Assembly (NCBI GenBank): GCA_021201295.1
Contig: JAJQFE010000060.1
Coordinates: 1-49,379, forward strand
Length of the DNA stretch: 49,379 nt
Source of the DNA: Tannerellaceae bacterium
Lineage (GTDB): Bacteria; Bacteroidota; Bacteroidia; Bacteroidales; Tannerellaceae
Direction of reading: 5' to 3'
Shown here: piece by piece, positions 18,255 through 28,672 of the stretch
Numbering within the stretch: position 1 is the stretch's first letter
Layout: each line of letters begins with the position of its first letter
Program-made: the position numbers and the translations under genes
The notes under the pieces: model-generated
Databases searched by the model: none
Told to the model about the DNA's origin: nothing
Seen by the model: only the letters and a program-made list of their open reading frames with translations

Positions 18255-19823
18255 ATGGCAGGAGTATCAAGTAATCCTAATTCACCCCGTCAACGGATGA
18301 TCAACCTGATGTATCTGGTGTTCATCGCGATGATGGCCCTGAATGTGTCATCAGAGGTACTGGACGGATTTGAATTAGTGGAAGGTAGCTTGCAAACCTC
18401 TATAGACAACTCTTCCAACCGGAATGAAATTGTCAATAACGAGTTGAAAGCATACTACGAATCCAATCAGGAAAAAGTATTGGAATGGTATCAGAAAGGC
18501 CAGCAGGTAAAACAGGCATCGGATGACCTGTATGACTATATCCAGGATCTGAAAGTCCGTATTGTTAAAGTGGCGGACGGAGAAAAAGGAGATGTCTACA
18601 ATATACAATATAAAGATAATCTGGAAGCAGCTTCCCGCGTGATGCTGGCTCCGATTAACGGAGAAGGAAAAAACCTCCGGGAAGCCATTAAGTCTTACCG
18701 GGATATGTTGGGAAATATAGTACAGGACAGTACCAAAACCCGTATTCTGGAAGCAAGTCTGAACACTACACCGCCTCACAAACCTGGATTAAACATCCGT
18801 ACCTGGGAGACTGCCTTGTTTGAGAACATGCCGGTAGCAGCGGCTGTTACATTACTGACCAAGCTGCAGAGTGATGTACGATACGCAGAAGGAGAAGCAC
18901 TTTCTTATCTGTTGAGTAGCGTGGACGTAGGGGACTATCGCGTAAACCAGATAACTGCACAGGTGATTCCTGAAAGCCAGATCGTTATGCGTGGTGGACA
19001 ATACAGGGCAAATATTGTACTGTCGGCTGTTGATTCAACCAAACGCCCTGCTATTTATGTCGGAGGAAATGAATTACCTTATGAAAACCAGGGGATCTAT
19101 ACAGTAACTGCCGGTTCCACCGGAACTTTCCCGGTAGAAGGGTATATTGAAATGCCGAATAGTGACGGTACGCTCCTGCGGAAAGAATTTAAAAGTGAAT
19201 ATTATGTCACAGAACCCAGTGCTACGGTAGCTCCGGTGTTAATGAATGTCTTATATGCAGGAATATCCAACCAGATCCGGATTGCAGTTCCGGGTGTTCT
19301 CAGTGGAAATGTGACAGCCACTATGACAAACGGTACCTTAACACGTACTGGAGACTTATGGGAAGCAAAACCAACTACGGTAGGAACAGAAGCCATCATT
19401 ACGGTCAATGCCTGCATGGCGGACGGAAGAACGGTAGAAATGGCCAAAACCCCTTTCCGGGTACGCGCTTTGCCGGATCCGCTTCCTTATATTGAATATA
19501 AAGACCAGAATGGTAATACCCGTCGTTTTAAAGGAGGTACGATTGCTAAACGCAGTTTAGTAGAAACAGATGGTATACTGGCAGCGATTGATGATGACCT
19601 GTTGAATGTAGAATATACTGTATTACGTTTCCAATTGACTTATTATGATTCGTTCGGGAATGTGATGACAGAACTGGGTGACGGAACAAGATTCTCTGAA
19701 CGGCAAAAGAATTATATTCGCGGATTAGCCCGGGGAAAACGATTCTATATCTCACAGGTAGTGGCAAAAGGGCCGGATGGAATCGAACGCTCCATCCCTC
19801 CTATTGAAGTAATTGTAAATTAA
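18255..19823 (+). CDS. porM: Type IX secretion motor protein PorM/GldM
   Basis: 522 residues. One N-terminal membrane helix ([18 protein letters not shown]) preceded by the SPRQ motif, then a long periplasmic part with the helical D1 and the beta D2-D4 domains, ending with [20 protein letters not shown]. PorM spans the periplasm as a shaft that links the PorL stator to the PorKN ring. 34 bases after porL, 18 before porN. Confidence 0.95.
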   Translation: MAGVSSNPNSPRQRMINLMYLVFIAMMALNVSSEVLDGFELVEGSLQTSIDNSSNRNEIVNNELKAYYESNQEKVLEWYQKGQQVKQASDDLYDYIQDLKVRIVKVADGEKGDVYNIQYKDNLEAASRVMLAPINGEGKNLREAIKSYRDMLGNIVQDSTKTRILEASLNTTPPHKPGLNIRTWETALFENMPVAAAVTLLTKLQSDVRYAEGEALSYLLSSVDVGDYRVNQITAQVIPESQIVMRGGQYRANIVLSAVDSTKRPAIYVGGNELPYENQGIYTVTAGSTGTFPVEGYIEMPNSDGTLLRKEFKSEYYVTEPSATVAPVLMNVLYAGISNQIRIAVPGVLSGNVTATMTNGTLTRTGDLWEAKPTTVGTEAIITVNACMADGRTVEMAKTPFRVRALPDPLPYIEYKDQNGNTRRFKGGTIAKRSLVETDGILAAIDDDLLNVEYTVLRFQLTYYDSFGNVMTELGDGTRFSERQKNYIRGLARGKRFYISQVVAKGPDGIERSIPPIEVIVN

Positions 19824-19841
19824 TAGAACAGAGCTATACAT

Positions 19842-20888
19842 ATGAAACGTTTGTTTTACATATTGGTAATGGTAAGTGCTGTATTAACATCTGTCCACGC
19901 ACAGGAGGAGAATACAGAAAGAAGGACACCACAGGCAACCCGTGGCCAGCGGGAAACAATTGAAAGGAATAGTGGTCTGCCGGATCTTACCGTACGTGCA
20001 CAGGATATGAATGAGCGGATGACACAGGAAATCGGGAATGCCCGCTGGATGCGTGTCATATACCGTGAAATTGATCTGACTAAAGAAGAGAATGCTCCTC
20101 TTTACTATCCGGTACGGCCAATGAACGAACAGAAAAACCTGTTCTTCCTGCTATTCCAGTTAATGAGTGAGGGAAAGGTGATAGCATACGAATATCTGGA
20201 TGGCTATGAAGCATTTGATGATTCACACCGGGCAGATATGAAAACCATCTTAGACCGGGCATATATCTATTATGATGAAGTGCCCGGACGTCCGGGAGAA
20301 CAACCTTCTTATATCCTGAATGAAAGTGATATTCCTTCAGAAGATGTCCGGTCTTATTATGTAAAAGAAGCCTGGTATTTTGACCAGCATAATTCCGTGT
20401 TTGATGTGAAAACACTGGCAATCTGTCCGATCCTGACTACGGCAGGTGATTTCGGAGAACAACGGATGCCGCTATTCTGGTTACCTTATGAGAATATTCG
20501 TCCTTATATTACGAATACGTATATTATGACGTCTAACATGAATAATGCCAAGACGTTTACAATAGATGATTATTTCCGCAGGAGAATGTTTGAAGGGAAA
20601 ATTATTAAAACAGAGAACCTCATGAACCGGACGCTGCAGGAATATTATCCTGAACCAGACTCCCTGAGATTAGCTCAGGAACAGATAGAAGCACAACTGA
20701 AAGCATTTGAAACTTCTTTGTACTGGCAACCGGATACTACCACGCAGGTAGCAGCAACCACCAAAGAGAAAAAGGCGGCTCGTGCCACCAAGGCTTCTAC
20801 TAAAACCACCACCAAGACAAAAACTCCAAAGGCACAAAGTACTTCTTCTTCCGGCTCAGCACCGGTACGAAGCGTACGTCGCAGATAA
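19842..20888 (+). CDS. porN: Type IX secretion ring protein PorN/GldN
   Basis: 348 residues with a signal peptide (to SVHAQ). The GldN core follows: NARWMRVIYREIDLTKEEN, PLYYPVRPMNEQKNLFFLLF, VYEYLDGYEAFDD-like and NTYIMTSNMNNAKTFTIDDYF. It complexes with PorK in the periplasmic ring. The C-terminal 60 residues are low-complexity Ala/Thr/Lys (TKEKKAARATKASTKTTTK), which is common in the family. Last gene of the secretion block. Confidence 0.94.
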   Translation: MKRLFYILVMVSAVLTSVHAQEENTERRTPQATRGQRETIERNSGLPDLTVRAQDMNERMTQEIGNARWMRVIYREIDLTKEENAPLYYPVRPMNEQKNLFFLLFQLMSEGKVIAYEYLDGYEAFDDSHRADMKTILDRAYIYYDEVPGRPGEQPSYILNESDIPSEDVRSYYVKEAWYFDQHNSVFDVKTLAICPILTTAGDFGEQRMPLFWLPYENIRPYITNTYIMTSNMNNAKTFTIDDYFRRRMFEGKIIKTENLMNRTLQEYYPEPDSLRLAQEQIEAQLKAFETSLYWQPDTTTQVAATTKEKKAARATKASTKTTTKTKTPKAQSTSSSGSAPVRSVRRR

Positions 20889-20895
20889 ATGAGGT

Positions 20896-21426
20896 ATGTA
20901 CTGGACACTGTTTATCACATTTCTTAAGATCGGAGCTTTTACCATCGGAGGAGGATATGCCATGCTTCCCCTGATCCAGCGGGAAGTAGTGGACCGGGGC
21001 TGGATGAGTAAAGACGATTTTATTGATCTTTTTGCTGTTGCCCAGTCTCTTTCGGGTATATTTGCCGTAAATATATCCATATTTGTAGGGTATAAACTAA
21101 AAAAAATATCAGGAAGTATAGTCTGTGCTTTAGGAACCATCCTGCCCTCTTTTTTAATTATCCTTGCTATCGCTTTATTCTTTACACAGATACAGGATAA
21201 CATCTGGGTGGAAAAAATATTCAAGGGATTACGTCCGGCAGTAGTAGCCCTGATTGCTGTGCCTTGTTTAACAACTGCCCGTTCGGTTAAGCTATCTAAG
21301 AAAACTATTATTATACCCATTCTTTCCGCGTTATTAATCTGGCAGGCGGGAATCTCTCCGGTTTATATTATTATGGCAGCTATTGTGGGTGGGTTATACT
21401 ATGGTTTATATGTAAAAAAAGGATGA
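20896..21426 (+). CDS. chrA: ChrA chromate-transporter family, N-terminal-type half
   Basis: 176 residues, one CHR domain. The family motif is in the first helix: FLKIGAFTIGGGYAMLPLIQREVV. A further LSGIFAVNISIFVGYKL segment replaces the usual PGP stretch, so this half has Ser-Gly-Ile in that place. It pairs with the next gene; two short CHR proteins act as a heterodimer in the chromate ion transporter family. The physiological anion is unknown, chromate being the tested one. Starts eight bases after porN. Confidence 0.87.
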   Translation: MYWTLFITFLKIGAFTIGGGYAMLPLIQREVVDRGWMSKDDFIDLFAVAQSLSGIFAVNISIFVGYKLKKISGSIVCALGTILPSFLIILAIALFFTQIQDNIWVEKIFKGLRPAVVALIAVPCLTTARSVKLSKKTIIIPILSALLIWQAGISPVYIIMAAIVGGLYYGLYVKKG

Positions 21427-21427
21427 T

Positions 21428-21979
21428 ATGATCTATTTACAGCTACTTTGGGTATATTTAAAGATCGGGATCTTTGGGTTCGGAGGAGGATATGCTATGC
21501 TGTCTCTGATCCAGGCAGATGTAGTAGATAATTATAAATGGATCACCTTACAGGAATTTACAGATATCATTGCTATTTCCCAGATGACTCCCGGACCAAT
21601 CGGGATCAATAGCGCCACCTATATAGGCTACACCGCTGTGATGAATGCGGGCTATCCTCCGGGAATGGCTGTCCTGGGTTCCTGTATGGCCACCTTTGCA
21701 GTTTGTCTTCCATCCTTTATATTGGTATTAATCATTTCCTATTTCTTTTCCAGGTTCAAGAATAATAAATACGTGGAAGCAGCTTTTATGGGCTTACGTC
21801 CGGCTACCGTCGGACTGATCGCAGCAGCAGCTCTTCTTTTAATGAACCGTGAGAACTTTATTGATTATAAAAGCTTCCTGATTTTCGGTGCAGCGTTTAT
21901 CCTTACCTGGAAATTCAAGATCCATCCTATCCTGATGATCCTGTTAGCAGGAATCGCCGGTTTGACCCTTTACTGGTAA
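21428..21979 (+). CDS. chrA: ChrA chromate-transporter family, second half
   Basis: 183 residues, one CHR domain, one base after the stop of the first half. The motif KIGIFGFGGGYAMLSLIQADVV is followed by ISQMTPGPIGINSATYIGY with the expected PGP, unlike the first half. Five or six membrane helices. Together with the upstream gene it makes the two-subunit short-chain CHR transporter. Its promoter is not visible; it may be read from the porN side. Confidence 0.88.
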   Translation: MIYLQLLWVYLKIGIFGFGGGYAMLSLIQADVVDNYKWITLQEFTDIIAISQMTPGPIGINSATYIGYTAVMNAGYPPGMAVLGSCMATFAVCLPSFILVLIISYFFSRFKNNKYVEAAFMGLRPATVGLIAAAALLLMNRENFIDYKSFLIFGAAFILTWKFKIHPILMILLAGIAGLTLYW

Positions 21980-22021
21980 AAATTTGTTATATAAAATAAC
22001 CATGTTATTCATCGACTAAAT

Positions 22022-22049
22022 TACCCCGTTTATCAATTAATCCGGGGTA
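22022..22049. repeat. Short inverted repeat between chrA and tolC
   Basis: TACCCCG and CGGGGTA flank a 14-base AT-rich loop, 45 bases after chrA. No T tract follows, so it may be a weak terminator or an operator for the promoter just downstream. Confidence 0.4.
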
Positions 22050-22063
22050 TGTACCGATCCTAG

Positions 22064-22094
22064 TTGTAAGGGATTACATGATACCTTAGCTTTG
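22064..22094 (+). promoter_or_regulatory. Promoter of the tolC-macA-macB operon
   Basis: TTG at 22064-22066, 20 bases, TAGCTTTG at 22087-22094 (TAnnTTTG). Start near 22101, 23 bases before the ATG. Confidence 0.65.
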
Positions 22095-22123
22095 CCACTA
22101 ATAAGTTGCAAAATTAGTGTATT

Positions 22124-23446
22124 ATGAAATTATATCATTCTTTTGTATTAGTACTGCTCTGCATATTATCTTTTACTGCAACCGCACAGGAGACCCGGGT
22201 CGTATGGACCTTACAGGAGTGTCTTGAGTATGCACTGGAAAATAATATCCAGTTAAACCAGAACCGGATCAATTATCTTTCGGGACAGGAAGATGTTTTA
22301 TTAGCAAAAGCACAGCTATTCCCTTCCCTATCCGGAACAGCGAATCAGAACTATACCAATTATCCGGCCAGAAACTCAGAGTCCAGCCATCACAGCTATT
22401 CCGGTAATTATGGTGTGAATACCAACTGGACGCTCTTTAACGGGAACCGCCGGAGAATAAACATCCAGCAACAGGAGTTGCAAAATGAATTACAGGAATT
22501 AACGGTAGAACAGACTGAATATGATATCCTGATCGCCCTGGTACAAAACTATATGCAGGTCCTATATGCTTACGAAGCGATACGGATCACAGAAAACACA
22601 GTAGAGGTATCGGAAACGGAACGTGATCGTGCCATGCAGCTTCTGAATGCAGGTTCTATTTCCAGAGTAGATCTGGCACAACTCGAAAGCCAGTATAGTA
22701 ACGACAAATACCAGTTAGTAGTTGCCCAAACCAACCTGGAAAATTATAAATTACAATTAAAGCAATTGCTGGAACTGGACATCAATCAACAAATAGAAAT
22801 AATAAAACCGGAAATCACCGAAGAAGATATCTTAGCTCCTTTGCCTAAAAAAGAAATCATTTATGCGACTTCCTTAGAAGTTATACCGGATGTAAAAAGT
22901 AGTTTATTAGCTCTGGATATTGCCGAACTGGAAGTGAAACGGGCACGGGGAGGTTATCTACCTACTATTTCCTTAAATGCTGCAATCGAAACAGGCCACC
23001 TTTCCGGAACAGAATATACATTCGGTAATCAAATCTGGAACAGATTTAATGAAAGTGTAGGCCTATCCATAAGCGTCCCGATCCTCAGTAACCGGGAAAA
23101 TAAAACAGCCGTGAATAAGGCCAGATTCGCCGTCTCTAATAGCCAGTTAGATGTGATGAATACCCAGAACCAGTTACTTCGTACTGTAGAAGGGATCTAC
23201 TTAGATGCTACCTCAGCCCAAAGCCAGTATCTGGCAGCACTGGAACGGCTGGCAGCCGTGGAAGAAAGTTATGACCTGACTCAGCAACAGTTTTTTCTGG
23301 GTATGAAAAACACCCTGGAACTACTCACGGAAAAAAATAATTATCTCTCTGCCCAACAGGAGGTGCTACAATCCAAATACATGGCAATCATGAGTAAGGA
23401 ACTGTTAAATATATATCAGAATAAACCTGTAGAGTTCAACTACTAA
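22124..23446 (+). CDS. TolC-family outer membrane protein
   Basis: 440 residues with signal peptide (to FTATAQ) and two outer-membrane efflux domains. WTLQECLEYALENNIQLNQNRI opens the first, NTNWTLFNGNRRRINIQQQ marks the hairpin, and LSISVPILSNRENKTAVNKARF the second. It is the outer-membrane channel for the adaptor and FtsX-type exporter that follow. 91 bases separate it from the adaptor; a CCTCCCG/CGGGAGG hairpin lies there (about 23469-23495), which may set the ratio of products. Confidence 0.9.
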   Translation: MKLYHSFVLVLLCILSFTATAQETRVVWTLQECLEYALENNIQLNQNRINYLSGQEDVLLAKAQLFPSLSGTANQNYTNYPARNSESSHHSYSGNYGVNTNWTLFNGNRRRINIQQQELQNELQELTVEQTEYDILIALVQNYMQVLYAYEAIRITENTVEVSETERDRAMQLLNAGSISRVDLAQLESQYSNDKYQLVVAQTNLENYKLQLKQLLELDINQQIEIIKPEITEEDILAPLPKKEIIYATSLEVIPDVKSSLLALDIAELEVKRARGGYLPTISLNAAIETGHLSGTEYTFGNQIWNRFNESVGLSISVPILSNRENKTAVNKARFAVSNSQLDVMNTQNQLLRTVEGIYLDATSAQSQYLAALERLAAVEESYDLTQQQFFLGMKNTLELLTEKNNYLSAQQEVLQSKYMAIMSKELLNIYQNKPVEFNY

Positions 23447-23537
23447 TGAATATAGATCTTCTCAGTTGCCTCCCGACCTAAAACCACCGGGAGGTACAGA
23501 GAAGACACGGAAACAAGAAAAGATAAAAATATATAAT

Positions 23538-24719
23538 ATGAGTACGAAGAAAATAGTTATTGGTATTGTCATCCTCCTGCTTTTAGCAGGAGTAGTCTAC
23601 TTCTTTATGAGCAGATCTTCTTCTGCAAAGATGAACCTGAGTACAGCCCCTGTTTCCCGGAATACAATCAACAATACGGTTACTGCCACAGGAACTGTAG
23701 AACCGGTAATCGAAGTGGAAGTAGGTACCCAGGTTTCCGGGATTATTAACAGAATCTATGTAGATTATAACAGTGTAGTGAAAAAAGGACAGGTCATCGC
23801 GGAGATGGACAAGATCACGCTACAGGCGGAATTAGCTTCTACAGAGGCACAGATAAGTAGTAGTAAAGCCGAATTTGACTACCAGGAAAGGAATTACGAA
23901 CGAAGTAAACTTCTACACGAAAAACAGTTGATCAGCGATACAGATTATGAAACAGCTACCTATAGCTATCTGTTGGCTAAAGCCAATTATGAACAGAATC
24001 AGGCTGCCCTGGTAAGAGTAAAACAAAATCTGGAATATGCCACAATTACCAGTCCTATTGATGGAGTAGTTATCAATAAAGAGGTAGAAGAAGGACAAAC
24101 AGTTGCGGCAGGTTTCAGTACTCCTACTCTTTTTACGATCGCCAATGACCTGACACAAATGCAGGTAATCGCAGATGTGGATGAAGCGGACATAGGCCAG
24201 GTAGAGGAAGGACAACGGGTGACCTTTAGTGTAGACGCCTATCCGAATGATATATTTGAAGGAGAAGTAACCCAGGCACGTCTGGAAGCGACTGTGACCT
24301 CTAATGTGGTGACCTACGAGGTAGTGATCAGTGCCTATAATCCGGATCTGAAACTAAAACCGGGGCTAACTGCTGATGTAACAGTCTATACGTTAGAAAG
24401 AAATAACGTACTGACTGTTTCCTCCCGGGCACTCCGGTTTGTTCCGGATGCGGATGTTCTCTCTAAAATAGGTTACGAAGTCATGAACCCTACCGCAGAC
24501 GCACCTCCGGGTCAACGACTGGTATGGCAGGTTCAGGGAAATATCCTGTCTCCTAAAGTCATTTCCATCGGAGCTGTCAGTGGAAGCATGACAGAAGTGA
24601 CAGACGGGATCAGTGAAGGAGAACAGGTTGCGCTTGAATTAACAACAGAGCAGGTGGTTTCTAACGGCAATACGACCGAACGGAGCCCCTTCATGCCAAG
24701 TCCTCCGAGAAGAAGATAA
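23538..24719 (+). CDS. MacA-type efflux adaptor (HlyD family)
   Basis: 393 residues from ATG 23538 (MSTKKIVIGIVILLLLAGVV), a single membrane anchor. Lipoyl half domain VEVGTQVSGIINRIYVDYNS, alpha-hairpin with QISSSKAEFDYQERNYERSK, second half ATITSPIDGVVINKEVEEGQT, then beta-barrel and membrane-proximal domains. It bridges the MacB transporter and the TolC channel. A longer in-frame start at 23466 would run over the upstream hairpin, so I prefer 23538. Confidence 0.9.
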   Translation: MSTKKIVIGIVILLLLAGVVYFFMSRSSSAKMNLSTAPVSRNTINNTVTATGTVEPVIEVEVGTQVSGIINRIYVDYNSVVKKGQVIAEMDKITLQAELASTEAQISSSKAEFDYQERNYERSKLLHEKQLISDTDYETATYSYLLAKANYEQNQAALVRVKQNLEYATITSPIDGVVINKEVEEGQTVAAGFSTPTLFTIANDLTQMQVIADVDEADIGQVEEGQRVTFSVDAYPNDIFEGEVTQARLEATVTSNVVTYEVVISAYNPDLKLKPGLTADVTVYTLERNNVLTVSSRALRFVPDADVLSKIGYEVMNPTADAPPGQRLVWQVQGNILSPKVISIGAVSGSMTEVTDGISEGEQVALELTTEQVVSNGNTTERSPFMPSPPRRR

Positions 24720-24737
24720 TCGGTAAAAAAGTACAGG

Positions 24738-25478
24738 ATGAAAGAAATCATACGACTTGAAAAAATCAGACGAGACTTCATAGTAGGAAGTAAAACTGTA
24801 CATGCCTTGCGGGGAGTCAGCTTTACCATCCAGGAAGGAGAATTCGTTACGATTATGGGTATTTCCGGTTCCGGGAAAAGTACACTACTAAATATTTTAG
24901 GATGTCTGGATACACCCACTTCAGGAGAGTATTACCTGGATGGAGTCTCTGTACGGACGATGGGTAAAAATGCACGTGCTACCCTGAGAAACCGGAAGAT
25001 CGGGTTTGTCTTCCAGAACTACAATCTGCTGGCAAAAACAACAGCAATTGAAAACGTAGAACTTCCTCTGATGTACAATCCGTCCTTTTCTGCTTCAGCA
25101 CGCAGGGAAAGTACGATCAACGCTCTTAAGGCAGTAGGATTAGGAGACCGTCTGAACCATAAAAGTAACCAGATGAGTGGAGGACAGATGCAACGTGTAG
25201 CTATCGCCCGGGCACTGGTAAATAATCCTGCCCTCCTACTGGCTGATGAGGCAACCGGAAACTTAGATACGCGCACCTCTTTTGAGATTCTTGTTCTCTT
25301 TCAGCAACTGCATGCCAAAGGGCATACTATTATTTTCGTAACTCATAATCCGGAGATTGCAGAATACTGCAGCCGGAATATCGCACTAAAAGACGGACGG
25401 GTAACCAGTGATACTTACAACGATAACATCCTCTCTGCGGAAGAAGCTTTGACGCTCTTACCTGTAAATAATGATTAA
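24738..25478 (+). CDS. MacB-type ABC transporter ATPase
   Basis: 246 residues. Walker A GISGSGKST, Q-loop VFQNYNLL, signature MSGGQMQRVAIARAL, Walker B LLADEATGNLD and H-loop VTHN: the LolD/MacB-type ATPase set. It powers the FtsX-fold permease encoded next, with which it would form a separate-subunit MacB. Substrates of such systems are peptides, lipoproteins or antibiotics; not predictable here. Confidence 0.93.
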   Translation: MKEIIRLEKIRRDFIVGSKTVHALRGVSFTIQEGEFVTIMGISGSGKSTLLNILGCLDTPTSGEYYLDGVSVRTMGKNARATLRNRKIGFVFQNYNLLAKTTAIENVELPLMYNPSFSASARRESTINALKAVGLGDRLNHKSNQMSGGQMQRVAIARALVNNPALLLADEATGNLDTRTSFEILVLFQQLHAKGHTIIFVTHNPEIAEYCSRNIALKDGRVTSDTYNDNILSAEEALTLLPVNND

Positions 25479-25490
25479 TCCATAATTCGT

Positions 25491-26711
25491 ATGAACGGAA
25501 CAAATTTATTCAAAATAGCCCTCCGGGCACTCGATAACAATAAAATGCGTGGTTTCCTGACAATGCTGGGTATTATTATTGGTGTAGCTTCAGTGATTAC
25601 CATGTTAGCGATTGGGCAAGGATCCAAAAGAAGTATCCAGTCCCAGATCAGTGAGATGGGATCCAACATCATCACAATCCAGCCGGGTGGAGACCGGAGA
25701 GGGGGTGTACGTCTGGATGCTTCTTCAATGGAAACACTCAAGTTAGATGACTACAAAGCAATCCGGAACCAGGCACGTTATGTAGATATGATCTCTCCTA
25801 CCGTAAATAGTAGCGGACAGGTTATTTATGGGGCAAACAATACGCCGACTACCGTGTATGGAGTTAATAACGACTATCTGAATATCCGGAAATATACCAT
25901 TGCAGAAGGAGATATCTTTTCTGAACAGGATATTCTGGCCAGCGCTAAAGTATGTTTATTAGGGCAGACAGTGATAGACGAACTCTTTCCAAATGGGGAA
26001 AACCCTGTCGGGAAAGTGATCCGTTTCAATAAAATACCGCTGGTGATCACAGGGACTTTAGTAGCCAAAGGATATAACAGCATGGGAATGGACCAGGATA
26101 ATCTGATTTTAGCTCCATACACAACTATACAAAAGAGAGTTCTGGCCATTACCCATCTCCAAAGCATCACCTGTTCGGCACTCAGGGAAGAATATACGGA
26201 AGAAGCGATTGATGAGATCACAGAGATATTACGGGAAACCCATAAATTACAACCGGGAACGGATAATGATTTCCAGATCCGTTCTACACAGGAGTTAAGT
26301 GAAATGCTGGCTTCAACAACGGATATGATGACGATTCTGTTAGCTGCCGTAGCCGGGATCTCGCTTTTGGTAGGAGGTATTGGAATCATGAATATCATGT
26401 TTGTAAGTGTAACCGAAAGGACAAGAGAAATTGGCTTACGAATGAGTATTGGAGCCAAAGGACGGGATATTCTGGCACAATTTCTCATAGAAGCTATCCT
26501 GATCAGTGTAACCGGCGGTTTGATCGGTGTCCTTTTCGGGATCGGTGCCGCCCTGCTTGTGAATGTAATTGTCCATTTCCCGATCTATATCCAGCCCTGG
26601 AGTATTATCCTTTCTTTCGCTGTCTGTACCTTTACAGGAGTCTTTTTCGGCTGGTACCCGGCACAGAAGGCATCCGAATTAGATCCGATTGAAGCGCTGC
26701 GATATGAATAA
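25491..26711 (+). CDS. MacB-type permease (FtsX fold)
   Basis: 406 residues. N-terminal membrane helix MRGFLTMLGIIIGVASVITML, then the MacB periplasmic core (PF12704-like, to about residue 240), then three C-terminal FtsX helices (TILLAAVAGISLLVGGIGIMNIM, with the conserved SVTERTREIGLRMSIGAK loop). Mechanotransmission-type transporter working with the ATPase 13 bases upstream. Ends EALRYE, the usual MacB tail. Confidence 0.93.
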   Translation: MNGTNLFKIALRALDNNKMRGFLTMLGIIIGVASVITMLAIGQGSKRSIQSQISEMGSNIITIQPGGDRRGGVRLDASSMETLKLDDYKAIRNQARYVDMISPTVNSSGQVIYGANNTPTTVYGVNNDYLNIRKYTIAEGDIFSEQDILASAKVCLLGQTVIDELFPNGENPVGKVIRFNKIPLVITGTLVAKGYNSMGMDQDNLILAPYTTIQKRVLAITHLQSITCSALREEYTEEAIDEITEILRETHKLQPGTDNDFQIRSTQELSEMLASTTDMMTILLAAVAGISLLVGGIGIMNIMFVSVTERTREIGLRMSIGAKGRDILAQFLIEAILISVTGGLIGVLFGIGAALLVNVIVHFPIYIQPWSIILSFAVCTFTGVFFGWYPAQKASELDPIEALRYE

Positions 26712-26753
26712 AAGGAATACAGCTACTAGGCAATAAATAATTATATTTGTAAA

Positions 26754-27861
26754 ATGCAGAAAGAGAGAGCTAATCACCAGAAAAACACCACACCTCCGGC
26801 TGTCCCGCCACTTGCAAAACCGCCTATCAAGGGAATGGGCGGGCTTATCCAACTGGTAGCCTGGGGTATTCTATTCTTTATCCCGTTCTTTTTCACCGGG
26901 AGGGAACAACAGAGTATTACCCTGGAAAGCTATCTTCATTTCCTGAAGATACCTGTTTCCTTTATGATCATATTCTATGCCAATTATATTATATTGGTAA
27001 AAAAATACCTGTTCAAAAAACACACCATTAAATTTATACTAAGTAACATTGTCCTCATCATCCTGGTTATTTTTTGTATACATTTGCTCCCGTCCCCCCC
27101 CCATCCAAAACCTCCTGTCGAACATACCTGGCAGGAAATTGTAGGGTTTTTCCTGGGAAATACGATCTTATATATATTAGTAGCAGGACTGAGCGTAGCG
27201 ATTAAAATGACAAATAACTGGTATGCGGCTGAATCTGCCCGGAAAGAAATGAAAAAAAAGCAGGACAGAAGCGGAGTTACAAAACCTGAAAAGCCAGCTT
27301 AATCCCCATTTCCTGTTTAATACACTCAACAATATTTATAGCCTGATCGCTTTCAGTCCGGAACGGGCGCAGGAGGCTGTTCATGATCTAAGCAGATTAT
27401 TACGGTATGTGCTGTATGAAAGCAGCCAACCGTATGTTGCAATCAGTAAGGAGCTGGATTTTATAAAGAACTATGTGGAATTAATGCGAATCCGGTTACC
27501 GGAACATGTAGAACTTACCATTAATATATCTCCGGAAATCAAAGGAGATATCCGGATCGCTCCTCTCCTTTATATCTCCTTAATTGAAAATGCGTTCAAA
27601 CATGGGATAAGTAACAACAAACCTTCTTTTATCCGGTTAGAGATCTATCCCCTGAAAGAACGGATCGTGTGCTCGATCACTAATTCTTCCTTCCCAAAGG
27701 ATGAAAAACAGAATAAAAGTGGTTCAGGGATCGGACTAAGCAATTTAGAAAAACGGTTAAACCTGTTATATCCTAACCGGCATATTTTTACCTGTGCCCT
27801 GGAAAATGAGGAATATCATAGTGAACTTATCATACATCCGGAAAAAGATCCACTTGTATAG
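26754..27861 (+). pseudogene. LytS/YehU-type sensor histidine kinase, frameshifted
   Basis: About 369 residues. The N-terminal half has four membrane helices and no sensor domain. The His_kinase (PF06580) box LKSQLNPHFLFNTLNNIYSL comes next, with the phospho-acceptor His, then an ATPase domain with NAFKHGI (N box) and SGSGIGLSNLEKRL (G box). The frame breaks at a run of eight A near 27252-27259 that should be seven; correction gives MKKSRTEAELQNLKSQLNPH. The broken product would lack the catalytic part. Pairs with the LytTR regulator 60 bases downstream and may control the MacAB operon. Confidence 0.88.
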
Positions 27862-27921
27862 GTTCTTCCATATATTGTTTTATAAGCAGCTTGATAAAAG
27901 AACTATTAATTTCTATCTAGC

Positions 27922-28665
27922 ATGAAACTGGCATGTGCCATTATAGACGACGAACCTTTAGCAATCAGTTTGCTGGAAAGTTACGTAAAGAAAACTCCTT
28001 TTCTGGACTTAAAAGGGAAATATACCAGTGCCATCAATGCACTCCCTGTTTTATCTGCAGAACCGGTAGACCTGCTGTTTCTGGATATTCAAATGCCGGA
28101 GTTGAATGGCATGGAGTTTTCCCGCATGGTCGAAGGACAAACCCGGATCATTTTTACTACTGCTTTTGAACAATATGCGCTGGACAGCTACAAAGTAAAT
28201 GCACTGGACTACCTGCTTAAACCGATCCGTTATCCGGACTTTCTGCAATCCGCCTCCAAAGCCCTGCAGTGGTATGAACTCACACTGAAAACACAGGAAA
28301 GCCAGCATATACAGGAAGAAAAACCGGAAATAAAAAGCATTTTTATAAAAACCGAATATAAACTTATCCAGGTTGAACTACGCAAGATCCTTTATATTGA
28401 AGGATTGAAAGATTATGTCAAAATCTATATAGAAGACGAAGCGAGGCTCGTCCTGTCACTCATGAGCATGAAATCTATGGAGGAATTACTCCCGGCCAAC
28501 CATTTTATCCGGGTGCACCGTTCTTTTATTGTACAACCGGAAAAAATCAAAGTCATTGAACGGAACCGGATCGTATTCGGAAAAGAATACATTCCTATCT
28601 CCGATAGTTATAAACAGAAGTTTATGGATTTTCTCCAGGAACGTTCCCTGATCCCTAAAATATAG
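27922..28665 (+). CDS. LytTR-family response regulator
   Basis: 247 residues. Receiver domain with acidic pair DDE at 9-11, phospho-acceptor Asp55 in LFLDIQMPELNG and Lys in LLKPI. LytTR DNA-binding domain from about 135: IFIKTEYKLIQVELRKILYIEG, HFIRVHRSFIVQ, YIPISDSYKQKF. It binds short direct repeats upstream of target promoters. Partner of the LytS-type kinase just upstream. Confidence 0.94.
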   Translation: MKLACAIIDDEPLAISLLESYVKKTPFLDLKGKYTSAINALPVLSAEPVDLLFLDIQMPELNGMEFSRMVEGQTRIIFTTAFEQYALDSYKVNALDYLLKPIRYPDFLQSASKALQWYELTLKTQESQHIQEEKPEIKSIFIKTEYKLIQVELRKILYIEGLKDYVKIYIEDEARLVLSLMSMKSMEELLPANHFIRVHRSFIVQPEKIKVIERNRIVFGKEYIPISDSYKQKFMDFLQERSLIPKI

Positions 28666-28672
28666 ACCCGGA

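Noticed and set aside
25874-26488. Antisense reading frame of 204 residues over the MacB permease
   Set aside because: Shadow of a strongly conserved FtsX-fold gene; no recognisable domain.
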